From a virus: 20,081 nt of DNA. Location: the IMG/VR virus record IMGVR_UViG_3300046804_001095, positions 1 through 20,081 of that record; one strand, given 5' to 3'. This document shows positions 5,938 through 12,270 of this stretch, piece by piece. Made by a program: the position numbers and the translations under genes. Every line of letters begins with the position of its first letter. The stretch's first letter is position 1. The notes beneath the pieces are model-generated. The model did not search any database. It saw only the letters and a list, made by a program, of their open reading frames with translations, and had not been told where the DNA came from.

Positions 5938-6988
5938 CCGAGTCCTCGTGTAATGCAAGGATAGGCTGTGCCTTAAGAGTACTTAAGACTGCCGTACTTA
6001 GCTCTTCTCTAAGATCAATCTCTTCTCGTAAAGAGTCAATCAGAGCTTGAGCACCCTGCCACTTACGGTCACCATAATACATCCATCCTCCACGGCGTTC
6101 TACAATCCCGTTAAGAATAGACAGAGCAACAATTTCTTTTCCGGTGTCATAGCCACCAGCATCTATAGCCCCACCGTCAGCAAAGTAGAAATCAAGGTAT
6201 GCGGTCTGTTGTGGTGGGAAAGTCTTATTCTTAATAGTTCTTACGCGGATAGTCTGACCTACCCGACGCTTGCTCTCTCCAGTGCCTACCTCTAGCCAAT
6301 CATCGCGCTTTACTTCGCATCGAACGCTATAGGCGTAGTCCTTGCCCAGCCCACCAGGGGTGGTTCTAGGATCTCCGTGCATAACACCGATCTTCATCCG
6401 ATACTGATTAATCATAATTCCTAAAACTGGTCGTTCTGATTCGATGAGGTCTCGTTTGGTAGCTGACGCCACTTTTCTAAAGAACTTATTGGTAATAAGT
6501 GCGCCACGACCCACAGTAAATTCTTCCATGTGTTTTTCATCTTCTGCGCTAGGAACAAGGGCTGGAAGGGAATCCACAACAACCATGTCAACAGCCTTGC
6601 TTTCCATAAACTGAATGACCGCATCAAAAGCATCCTCCATACTATTAGTTTCTACAAGTAGAACTCGACTGTTATCAACTCCGCAAAGCTCTGCGTACTT
6701 TGAATCAAAATCTTCTGCTGCAATCCAAACTGCAGTAAAGTCTGGGTTGAGCTTTTGATTGGCAGCAATTGTCCGTAGAGCGATAGCTGTCTTGCCATGT
6801 GATGCCTCCCCTACTAGTTCAACCCAACGATTCATGGGCCAACCGCCGCCAAGAACAACATCAAGAGTTAATGATCCAGATGTAATTCGTTTAGAGATCT
6901 GAGCATCACCGGCCAACACGACAGTGTTTGCACCAAGCTTCTTATTAATACCCGCAGCAATTTTTAAAGCTTCTGCACTAAGTGACAT
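5927..6988 (-). CDS. RecA-like recombinase
   Basis: A 353-residue RecA/UvsX-type ATPase. The P loop is G60-E-A-S-H-G-K66-T67, a variant of the bacterial GPESSGKT. The glutamate region AAEDFDSKYAELCGVD (about 90-105) follows, then Walker B MVVVD139. The L2 DNA-binding loop region NQYRMKIGVMHGDPRTTPGG starts at N194-Q195, the allosteric glutamine region. The protein would form filaments on ssDNA and drive strand exchange for repair or recombination-primed replication. ATG at 6988 overlaps the previous stop as TAATG. Length matches bacterial RecA, but N- and C-terminal parts are diverged and the acidic C-terminus (HEDSDEE) is conserved in character. Nearby nucleases, the UvsY-like protein and SSB form a likely working set. 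Confidence 0.93.
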   Translation of the reverse strand: MSLSAEALKIAAGINKKLGANTVVLAGDAQISKRITSGSLTLDVVLGGGWPMNRWVELVGEASHGKTAIALRTIAANQKLNPDFTAVWIAAEDFDSKYAELCGVDNSRVLLVETNSMEDAFDAVIQFMESKAVDMVVVDSLPALVPSAEDEKHMEEFTVGRGALITNKFFRKVASATKRDLIESERPVLGIMINQYRMKIGVMHGDPRTTPGGLGKDYAYSVRCEVKRDDWLEVGTGESKRRVGQTIRVRTIKNKTFPPQQTAYLDFYFADGGAIDAGGYDTGKEIVALSILNGIVERRGGWMYYGDRKWQGAQALIDSLREEIDLREELSTAVLSTLKAQPILALHEDSDEE

Positions 6989-7374
6989 TATCCGATCCTA
7001 TCTACGATTATTGTTGGATTAAATCCTCCGCCTTGTGACGGTTGTTTAGCTGCAATAGGTGTGCCACCTTGTCCGGTACCACCAACTCCAGTTCCAGCCT
7101 GAACAATTGGATAGCCGCAATCATAACAACGTTTACGTTGTGTGCCAACTGGGGCCATGTAATTGCCAGACATACATCCAGGACAACGTTCAGAGTCACG
7201 GGCGCTTTGTGCTCTAGTAACTAACTGATCTTGTTGTGGATCATAAGATACTTGAACATTGGGTGTCTGTTGAGGTGCTCGGTAAACGTTAGGTGCTGGG
7301 GGAGAAAGTGGCGGAGTATTTTGTGAAGGAGTTTGAGTACCTAATTTTTTTGACCACCAGTCATTATTCGCCAT
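6988..7374 (-). CDS. Proline-rich zinc-ribbon protein
   Basis: A 128-residue protein with three parts. The N-terminal tip MANNDWWSKKLG resembles a short linear motif and is followed by a Pro/Gln-rich disordered stretch. A zinc ribbon comes next with C64-x2-C67 and C83-x2-C86 (RCPGCMSG ... KRCYDCGYP). A Gly/Gln-rich tail follows. ATG at 7374 is preferred over an in-frame upstream start because it opens just inside the previous gene's end and has AAGGA about 9 nt upstream. The gene lies directly before recA with a 1-nt overlap. The fold suggests an adaptor that binds nucleic acid or protein; no enzyme motif is seen. Confidence 0.72.
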   Translation of the reverse strand: MANNDWWSKKLGTQTPSQNTPPLSPPAPNVYRAPQQTPNVQVSYDPQQDQLVTRAQSARDSERCPGCMSGNYMAPVGTQRKRCYDCGYPIVQAGTGVGGTGQGGTPIAAKQPSQGGGFNPTIIVDRIG

Positions 7375-7783
7375 CTGATACCATCCTTGATTCAATTAAT
7401 CCGATATTTGCTAAAGTTGAAACGCAAGAAACTGCAGCAGATAGGGAAACCATACGGAACAAATGGTTAAGCTGATCTACTTGTTCTGGAGTCATATCCT
7501 CGTTGTTATCCTCGTCTAACATATACGCAGAGGTAGCAATCTTTGCCGCTATATCTGCGTGTGCGTCTATAAAAGGAATTAAAGCAGATATATTTGAAAG
7601 CCTGTCTTGGCTAGCCTGCTCCTCCATCTCAGCAACTTCTGACGATATTGGGGGTAAACCCATAAGCTCTGCTATACCCTCTGTTGGAGTTAGCATCGCA
7701 TCGTAAATAATTTCACGCATTAGTACAGTGAGAGGCACCTGTGTAATAGAAAGCCTCTTCTTCTTACGTCGAAATAGCCTCAC
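7364..7783 (-). CDS. Unrecognised helical protein downstream of DNA polymerase
   Basis: A 139-residue protein with a very basic N-terminus (RRKKKR within the first ten residues), then several predicted amphipathic helices: LTVLMREIIYDAMLTPTEGIAELMGL, and DAHADIAAKIATSAYML followed by an acidic patch (DEDNNED). The C-terminal third is moderately hydrophobic (HLFRMVSLSAAVSCVSTLANIGL). GTG at 7783 forms a 4-nt GTGA overlap with the polymerase stop and has GGAG about 8 nt upstream. Translational coupling to polymerase suggests a replication-related role, but I recognise no family and see no catalytic motif. Confidence 0.7.
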   Translation of the reverse strand: MRLFRRKKKRLSITQVPLTVLMREIIYDAMLTPTEGIAELMGLPPISSEVAEMEEQASQDRLSNISALIPFIDAHADIAAKIATSAYMLDEDNNEDMTPEQVDQLNHLFRMVSLSAAVSCVSTLANIGLIESRMVSDGE

Positions 7784-9756
7784 TTAGCTTCTCCCCATCT
7801 TTTAACGGTAGTTATGTCCGCAAGTAATGGGACAGTTAATGCGTTAATACCTTCCATAGCCAACCTAATTTGTTCAGCAGTTTCTTCTGCTAGTTCTGTA
7901 GGAGTTACAGTAACTAGTTCATCGTGAACTGTGAGTATCAGGTTTGCCTCCCCCGGTATCATTTTATTAGCCCTAATCATAGCAAGCTTAATGATGTCCG
8001 CTGCCGACCCCTGGATAACAGTATTAAAAGCTTGACGCTCTGCTCTAGAGCGTTTCCAGATCTCATTTGATCTTAGATCGGGAAGATACCTGCGACGCTT
8101 TAGAAGGGTGCTTGCAAAAGGAACTGGGGCATGACGGCGGCTCTCACTAATAACCTGACGTTTATACCTAGCAACAGATGGAAATTTAGAAGTAAAGCCA
8201 TCAAGTAAATCTCTAGCCTCAGCTAAGCTACACCCGATAGACGTAGAGATTTTATCTGGACCTACACCGTAAGCTAAAGACAAAACTAATACTTTACCAG
8301 CTTTACGATCAACTCCCATAGTATTTCCAATAGTTGTATAAATATCTTCTCCGTTTAAGTAAGCACCGCACATAATTCTGTCTTGGCTAAACGAAGCAAT
8401 TACACGAGGTTCAATCTGAGAATAGTCAGCAACTACTAAAGAATATCCTTCAGGAGCAACAAAAAGATTACGAATTGCTTTACCATTAGCAGTGTGCGGA
8501 GCCGGCACATTCTGCAAATTCGGATTACGGCTCGAGAACCGGCCGGTCTCCGCACCATACTGAACAAAGTCAGTGTGAATACGGCCCTTAAGCATTAAAC
8601 TCTTCTTAGCAGTAACTTTAGATTTACCTGCAAGAGTTCTAGTAATATCCCCGCCAAGATAAGGGATTACATAAGTAGTTAATAACTTATTTAAATCTGA
8701 ATACTCAATAAGAGCATCCACTAGTGGATCTTTTCCAGCCAACCCTTGTAAAGCGGGTTCAGATACAGAAAAATCAGAAACAGAAGCAGGCTTACCCTCT
8801 TCAGCCCGCCTCTGCCCTGCTGGGGTCAAAACTTTAGGCTTTAGACCCCTGCCCCCATCTTTCTTGGGGGAGAACAATAACTTTTGTTTCTCTGGAACAC
8901 TGTTAATATTAAAAGCCCTACCAGCTAATCTATAGATAGTTGCTTTGGTGGTCTCTAGCTGAACTTCTAGGTTAGCCTTTAACTTTTCCAACTCGTTCAC
9001 ATCTATATCTGCACCGCGTAATTCCATGCGACAGATAACCTCAAGCACATCCATCTCAAGGTTAAAGATTCCACGAAGTCCATCTGCATCTAGTTGATTA
9101 GATAGTTTCAACCATAACTTCCAAGTCCACTCTGCGTCTAAACCAGCATAAGTGGCTACTTCATCAAAGCTGTGCTTTTCTACCTCTTTACCAACACCCT
9201 TAACCATGTGATACCCGAACTCACGCTGCAGGCAGTCATCAAGTCCAAGAGAGTTACGGTTTTGATTATCTAAAATAAAAGAAGCGTTGAGGGTACAGGC
9301 GTACGGCTGAGAAGGCAGGCCACCGATGTACTTAGATACGCTTTGCAAATCAAACTTAAGATTATGCCCAGCCTTTACCTTAGAGCTGTTAAGTAAAGGC
9401 TTAAGGGCCTTAAACACCTCACCGGCAGTTAACTGTTCAGGAGCAGGGCCAAAAATACGTGTGGACTTACGCTCATCCTTACTGTAGTCAGAGTCACGAA
9501 GTTCTAAACCTTTTGCTACACGAGAGGCAGCTGAAGGGAGCAGCGGGTATTCGGTACGAATATACTCACCGTTTGGATGACCCATGGGGATAACATCAAC
9601 TCGATCATAGGTTGCTAATGCAATCCAGGTAACAATATTTTGACGAGGATCGCCTCTATGATCCCCAACAGTTTCTACGTCAAAGCAAAAAGCATCTACT
9701 GCGCCATACGCAGTAACTAACTCATCGAGTTGTTTTTGTGTAGTAATAATGTTCAT
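7780..9756 (-). CDS. Family A DNA polymerase with 3'-5' exonuclease domain
   Basis: A 658-residue replicative polymerase of the Pol I family without a 5'-nuclease domain. The proofreading domain has D26-x-E28, N132-L-K-F-D136 and Y203...D207. The polymerase domain has motif A V-A-D444-Y-S-Q-I-E, the O helix with R484, K488, L492 and Y496-G, and motif C H611-D612-E613. The residue equivalent to E. coli Phe762 is Leu492. Position 762 affects nucleotide selection, and Leu, Tyr and Phe variants are known to divide viral PolA lineages. All catalytic carboxylates are present, so both activities should be intact. ATG at 9756 has GGGAG a few nt upstream. A 13-bp hairpin precedes the gene. It would synthesise phage DNA with the primase and helicase encoded upstream. 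Confidence 0.97.
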   Translation of the reverse strand: MNIITTQKQLDELVTAYGAVDAFCFDVETVGDHRGDPRQNIVTWIALATYDRVDVIPMGHPNGEYIRTEYPLLPSAASRVAKGLELRDSDYSKDERKSTRIFGPAPEQLTAGEVFKALKPLLNSSKVKAGHNLKFDLQSVSKYIGGLPSQPYACTLNASFILDNQNRNSLGLDDCLQREFGYHMVKGVGKEVEKHSFDEVATYAGLDAEWTWKLWLKLSNQLDADGLRGIFNLEMDVLEVICRMELRGADIDVNELEKLKANLEVQLETTKATIYRLAGRAFNINSVPEKQKLLFSPKKDGGRGLKPKVLTPAGQRRAEEGKPASVSDFSVSEPALQGLAGKDPLVDALIEYSDLNKLLTTYVIPYLGGDITRTLAGKSKVTAKKSLMLKGRIHTDFVQYGAETGRFSSRNPNLQNVPAPHTANGKAIRNLFVAPEGYSLVVADYSQIEPRVIASFSQDRIMCGAYLNGEDIYTTIGNTMGVDRKAGKVLVLSLAYGVGPDKISTSIGCSLAEARDLLDGFTSKFPSVARYKRQVISESRRHAPVPFASTLLKRRRYLPDLRSNEIWKRSRAERQAFNTVIQGSAADIIKLAMIRANKMIPGEANLILTVHDELVTVTPTELAEETAEQIRLAMEGINALTVPLLADITTVKRWGEAK

Positions 9757-9779
9757 TCGCGCTCCCGAAGATTAGGTGC

Positions 9780-9827
9780 GCTGAGGGCTCATAGAGAAAA
9801 GGAGACACCAAGAGATGAGCCCTCAGC
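9780..9827 (-). promoter_or_regulatory. 13-bp inverted repeat between SSB and polymerase genes
   Basis: Perfect arms (9780-9792 and 9815-9827, core GAGGGCTC) surround a 22-nt loop. It begins 15 nt after the SSB stop and ends 23 nt before the polymerase start. No U tract follows on either strand, so a simple terminator is unlikely. As RNA it could partly attenuate, protect the SSB mRNA 3' end or set the SSB to polymerase ratio; as DNA it could bind a dimeric regulator. Confidence 0.6.
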
Positions 9828-9841
9828 ACGATTATTTGAGG

Positions 9842-10543
9842 TTAGTTAGCTGATGCAATTTCTCGAGCAATTTCAGCAAGTTCAGCCTTGGTAGAAGTGT
9901 GAAGTGCTTCTGGTCCAAGTGGCTTCATTGTTTTAATTAGCTCTGCTGCTGCAACAGGGTCAATACCCCAATCCTCAGCGAGGTCACGCTCTTTCACAGG
10001 ATTGATTGTGTAAGAGGTTTTTGTACCGGTTCCACTCTTGCTTACAGCCCAGTATAGATCTGGACGGTTTAGAGGTCCGGTCTTTGCATTTGAATCAAGC
10101 TTCTCAAGCTGTCCGCATAGACGAATGCCTACAACCATTAACTGTAGTTGTGGATCTTCGTCAGACAAGTTAAGGACAGTAAACGCAAACTTTTGATCTG
10201 GCTTACTACCAACAGCAATGAGTGGGTCGCCCTCACCAATGCTAATAAATGATTTCTTACCAGGACGATTTACCCAGTGCTGCATAAAGGTCATTGGTTC
10301 ATTACCAATAAACTTGATTAGCTGGACATCTTCGTCAAAACGGAAATCAGTTGCGAAGGATTTACTGGACTTGGCTACAGCCTTTTTAGCAGCTGCCCAA
10401 CCAGTTTGAATTATAGAAGAACGTTCAGGAGTTTCTGTCTCGTCTTCTGCTGCGAAGATCTCTTCGAGAACTTCTTGAGTAGGGGTCTCGCTCACATATG
10501 TGTCGAGATTAGGTGTTGCTTGGTTTTCAATGCGGATACCCAT
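9842..10543 (-). CDS. Single-stranded DNA-binding protein, gp32-like actinophage type
   Basis: A 233-residue protein. An acidic, flexible N-terminus (about 1-45) is followed by GWAAAKKAVAKSS, then a beta-rich core (about 62-200) containing QLIKFIGNEP, QHWVNRPGKKSFISIGEG, FTVLNL, LYWAVSKSGTGTKTSYTINPVKERDL and EDWGIDP. This order matches a family of actinophage proteins generally called ssDNA-binding proteins with an OB-type core resembling T4 gp32. The cysteines that bind zinc in some relatives are replaced here by a Gly/Asp turn (GEGDP), so it probably lacks zinc. It would coat ssDNA at the fork for polymerase and RecA. ATG at 10543 has AAAGGAG 8 nt upstream and lies in a hairpin. The family call rests on pattern recognition. 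Confidence 0.68.
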   Translation of the reverse strand: MGIRIENQATPNLDTYVSETPTQEVLEEIFAAEDETETPERSSIIQTGWAAAKKAVAKSSKSFATDFRFDEDVQLIKFIGNEPMTFMQHWVNRPGKKSFISIGEGDPLIAVGSKPDQKFAFTVLNLSDEDPQLQLMVVGIRLCGQLEKLDSNAKTGPLNRPDLYWAVSKSGTGTKTSYTINPVKERDLAEDWGIDPVAAAELIKTMKPLGPEALHTSTKAELAEIAREIASAN

Positions 10544-10558
10544 TTGGGTATCTCCTTT
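10535..10558 (-). promoter_or_regulatory. Hairpin over the SSB translation start
   Basis: A perfect 7-bp inverted repeat, GATACCC/GGGTATC (10535-10541 and 10546-10552), encloses a 4-nt AAAT loop, with the ATG spanning loop and stem. The Shine-Dalgarno AAAGGAG (10552-10558) abuts and shares one base with the stem. Folding would hinder ribosome entry, a layout suited to autogenous translational control. Confidence 0.5.
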
Positions 10559-10588
10559 CAGTCAATGGATCATAGGTTGATGGTCATA

Positions 10589-11056
10589 TTAAGTTGTTTC
10601 TTGAGTATGAATCTTAGTCCACTTTTCCATCAATTCAATTGATAGATCGTGATGTCGATTCCAATCAACCCTGGGTGCTTCAAGAAGTCCCCGAGATTGA
10701 AAGCTCTCGATAGTTGCTTCGACAATTGCTCTGCTGTACATCCGCCATCCGGGCTTCTTTACACCATTAACAATCATTGACTTTAAGCGATAGGGTGCAC
10801 GTGGTATATAACCTTTTCGTTCCCAAAGTCTCAAAGTAACTAACGGTCTGTTTAGCGCAAGTCCCAAAGAACCTGCACTGAACAATTCTAGCACCTTTCC
10901 ATTTGGAAGAGTCTTTACCTGAGGTTCAGAATCCCAAGTTTCTGGTGTAGAAACTTTTCTAGGTTTTGCTTTTGGATCTGGAGCACGACGTTTGCGCTTT
11001 GACCCTGGGTAGTAATCATCCAGGCTTTCAAAGAGCTTGTCAACTTCGTCGTTCAT
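10589..11056 (-). CDS. MerR-like helix-turn-helix DNA-binding protein
   Basis: A 155-residue protein. Residues 1-50 are charged and basic (SKRKRRAPDPKAKPRK). Residues 57-85 carry a MerR/excisionase-type HTH: LELFSAGSLGLALNRPLVTLRLWERKGYIPRAPYR, where W78-ERKGYIP matches the second helix and turn of MerR-like domains. A wing with GWRMYSRAIVEA (about 103-114) follows. No effector domain is present, so it is more like a phage transcription factor or recombination-directionality-type DNA-bender than a metal sensor. ATG at 11056 has AAGG 6 nt upstream. It lies just upstream of the SSB gene with a 45-nt gap that holds nothing I can recognise. Confidence 0.72.
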   Translation of the reverse strand: MNDEVDKLFESLDDYYPGSKRKRRAPDPKAKPRKVSTPETWDSEPQVKTLPNGKVLELFSAGSLGLALNRPLVTLRLWERKGYIPRAPYRLKSMIVNGVKKPGWRMYSRAIVEATIESFQSRGLLEAPRVDWNRHHDLSIELMEKWTKIHTQETT

Positions 11057-11064
11057 ATATAACC

Positions 11065-11499
11065 TTAAGATTTAGAAGGAATAAAGGCCCAGACCACTTT
11101 CTTAGGAAACATCGTATCAATTTCCTCTTCAGTAAGCAAACCTTCGTAGAGGCAAGACATTACTGCGTCTTCATTTAAAACTGGTTGCATCTCGAAACAA
11201 CGCGAGTATAGATCCTTCTCTGTAAGAATCCTTGTTGCCTGCGCCATATCTAAAGATTGAGAAACTTTACGTTGACGTTGAAGAGAACGGTAACCTTCTA
11301 CTTCTTGGTCTAGTGAATACCACAGATGACCTTTATCATCCGGCACACCTTCTTTATCAACTAAGTCTGATAAGAAAGATTTTACTTCTGATTGTTCTTT
11401 AGTTAGATCTTCGATTCGACGCTTTAAATTAACAAAGTGTTGAACCTTAGCGAGAATTGAATCTACGGGCTTCTTGTCTGGTGGAATAATATTTGGCAT
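11065..11499 (-). CDS. Unrecognised protein with N-terminal coiled coil
   Basis: A 144-residue protein. Residues 15-50 form a charged heptad-like helix (KVQHFVNLKRRIEDLTKEQSEVKSFLSDLVDKEG). A beta-prone segment with GHLWYSL follows, then QRQRKVSQSLDMAQATRILTEKDLYSRCFE and a C-terminal acidic stretch ending VVWAFIPSKS. The order helix, GHLWY, Q-R-(Q/R), and a C-terminal F/W strand is one I associate with unnamed actinophage proteins next to replication genes. ATG at 11499 has GGAGG 5 nt upstream, a strong site. No enzyme motif is seen. Confidence 0.7.
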   Translation of the reverse strand: MPNIIPPDKKPVDSILAKVQHFVNLKRRIEDLTKEQSEVKSFLSDLVDKEGVPDDKGHLWYSLDQEVEGYRSLQRQRKVSQSLDMAQATRILTEKDLYSRCFEMQPVLNEDAVMSCLYEGLLTEEEIDTMFPKKVVWAFIPSKS

Positions 11500-11521
11500 G
11501 GTGCCCTCCTTTGAATACCAG

Positions 11522-11549
11522 CCTATACCATCCCACCGACAAGATGCAA
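11522..11549 (-). promoter_or_regulatory. Weak promoter candidate after hsp20
   Basis: On the minus strand TTGCAT is followed after 16 nt by TATAGG, upstream of the coiled-coil gene and its strong ribosome site. Both hexamers match the housekeeping consensus only partly (4 of 6 each). It lies in the 51-nt gap after hsp20. Low confidence. Confidence 0.25.
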
Positions 11550-11550
11550 G

Positions 11551-12036
11551 TTACTTAATGGTAATAGTCTTGGGCTTCTTTTCTTCAGGAAGTTCCTGCT
11601 TTAGGGTAATCCTAAGTAGACCATCTTTGAGCTCAGCCCCCTTAACAACTACATACTCAGCTAGGGCAAAATTCTGGGAGAATTCGCGACCTGCAATTCC
11701 TTTATGAACATAGTTAGTTTCTGAGTCTGAAAGTTTGCCCTCTACGGTAAGCGTTAGCTCTTTAACAGTGATAGTGATGTCCTTTTTAGAGAAACCAGCT
11801 ACAGCTAGCTCAAGGACGTGTTCATCACCATTTTTAAGAACGTTATATGGCGGATACGTAGATGACTTTGCCTCTAATGCGATCTCTTTAAGAGTTTCAA
11901 ATATCGGGTCAAAACCAATAGCCCATCGATTAATGTTTGGGAACAAGCTATTGAGTGTTAGTGGTGCCTGGATAACCTGTGGCTTTTTGTGCCAATCATG
12001 ATCTGGGTAACCTTTTGGCATGGGTAATTGATGCAT
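11551..12036 (-). CDS. Small heat-shock protein (Hsp20/IbpA family)
   Basis: A 161-residue alpha-crystallin-type chaperone. The N-terminal arm has NRWAIGFDPIFETLKEIA, a segment typical of IbpA-like proteins. The alpha-crystallin domain spans roughly residues 60-150, with YPPYNVLKNGDEHVLELAVAGFSKKDI, LTVEGKL, HKGIAGREFSQNFALAEYV and GLLRITL. The C-terminal tail ends in KTITIK, containing the I-x-I oligomerisation motif. It would form oligomers that hold unfolding proteins for refolding. ATG at 12036 has AAGGAG 5 nt upstream. Small heat-shock proteins are known in marine cyanophages but are less usual elsewhere. A promoter-like element and leader hairpins precede it, so it may have its own control. 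Confidence 0.95.
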   Translation of the reverse strand: MHQLPMPKGYPDHDWHKKPQVIQAPLTLNSLFPNINRWAIGFDPIFETLKEIALEAKSSTYPPYNVLKNGDEHVLELAVAGFSKKDITITVKELTLTVEGKLSDSETNYVHKGIAGREFSQNFALAEYVVVKGAELKDGLLRITLKQELPEEKKPKTITIK

Positions 12037-12060
12037 AATTATCTCCTTAGACGATAACTA
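12034..12060 (-). promoter_or_regulatory. AU-rich hairpin over hsp20 ribosome site
   Basis: In minus-strand RNA UAGUUAUC pairs with GAUAAUUA (8 bp, one G-U) around a 9-nt loop containing AAGGA. The 3' arm includes the last G of the AGGAG and the A of the start codon. An AU-rich weak stem here is the layout of an RNA thermometer, though the Shine-Dalgarno is mostly in the loop. Confidence 0.4.
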
Positions 12061-12066
12061 GTAAGT

Positions 12067-12090
12067 AGACCCCCCATTGTGGGCGAGTCT
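12067..12090 (-). other. Upstream leader hairpin of hsp20
   Basis: In minus-strand RNA AGAC-U-CGCCCA can fold on UGGGGGGUCU around a CAA loop, with one G-G mismatch and a bulged U. It lies in the hsp20 leader between the promoter candidate and the ribosome-site hairpin. No U tract follows, so a terminator role is not supported. Confidence 0.35.
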
Positions 12091-12102
12091 GAGTGTGTAA
12101 CA

Positions 12103-12111
12103 ATAATACCA
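12103..12111 (-). promoter_or_regulatory. Extended -10 promoter candidate for hsp20
   Basis: The minus strand reads TGGTATTAT, an extended -10 (TG-N-TATTAT, five of six bases of the -10 hexamer) about 65 nt before the hsp20 start. The region 17 nt further up (ACATCA) is a poor -35, as allowed for extended -10 promoters. It would give hsp20 transcription independent of the upstream operon. Confidence 0.4.
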
Positions 12112-12117
12112 GGAAAT

Positions 12118-12261
12118 TTATTCCTTGATGTATGCCTTTAGAGCCTCAACAATGACGTCGGTAACCGTACGGCCTTCGATAGCGGCCTTTTCTTTTACGG
12201 CAGACCAAAGGTCTGTAGCAACACGGATAGTACGTGTTGGGGTCTTAGGTGCGTTAGGCAT
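12118..12261 (-). CDS. Ribbon-helix-helix (CopG/Arc-like) DNA-binding protein
   Basis: A 47-residue protein. TRTIRVATDLWSAVKEKAAIEG gives the beta strand and first helix, and RTVTDVIVEALKAYIKE gives the turn and second helix, the full ribbon-helix-helix pattern. Such proteins are dimeric, with the strand residues (around T9-R13) contacting operator DNA. The T-x-R-I-R-V strand and the L-W position fit phage and plasmid CopG-like repressors. ATG at 12261 lies 9 nt after the SNF2 helicase stop; no clear Shine-Dalgarno is seen, so it may depend on reinitiation. It precedes the hsp20 promoter candidate and could be an autoregulator or plasmid-like copy control. No toxin partner is next to it. Confidence 0.82.
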   Translation of the reverse strand: MPNAPKTPTRTIRVATDLWSAVKEKAAIEGRTVTDVIVEALKAYIKE

Positions 12262-12270
12262 TTGACTATG

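Noticed and set aside
6421-6633. Minus-strand frame of 70 codons inside recA
   Set aside because: It lies in another frame of a strongly conserved gene and has no independent start signal.
9815-9853. Plus-strand 12-codon ORF starting in the right arm of the 9780-9827 repeat, with AAAAGGAG 10 nt upstream
   Set aside because: It is antisense to the end of the SSB gene, very short, and no plus-strand promoter is visible. The good ribosome-site match is likely chance.
12118-12261. Toxin-antitoxin pair suggested by the ribbon-helix-helix protein
   Set aside because: Neighbours are a SNF2 helicase and Hsp20; no small toxin-like gene adjoins it.
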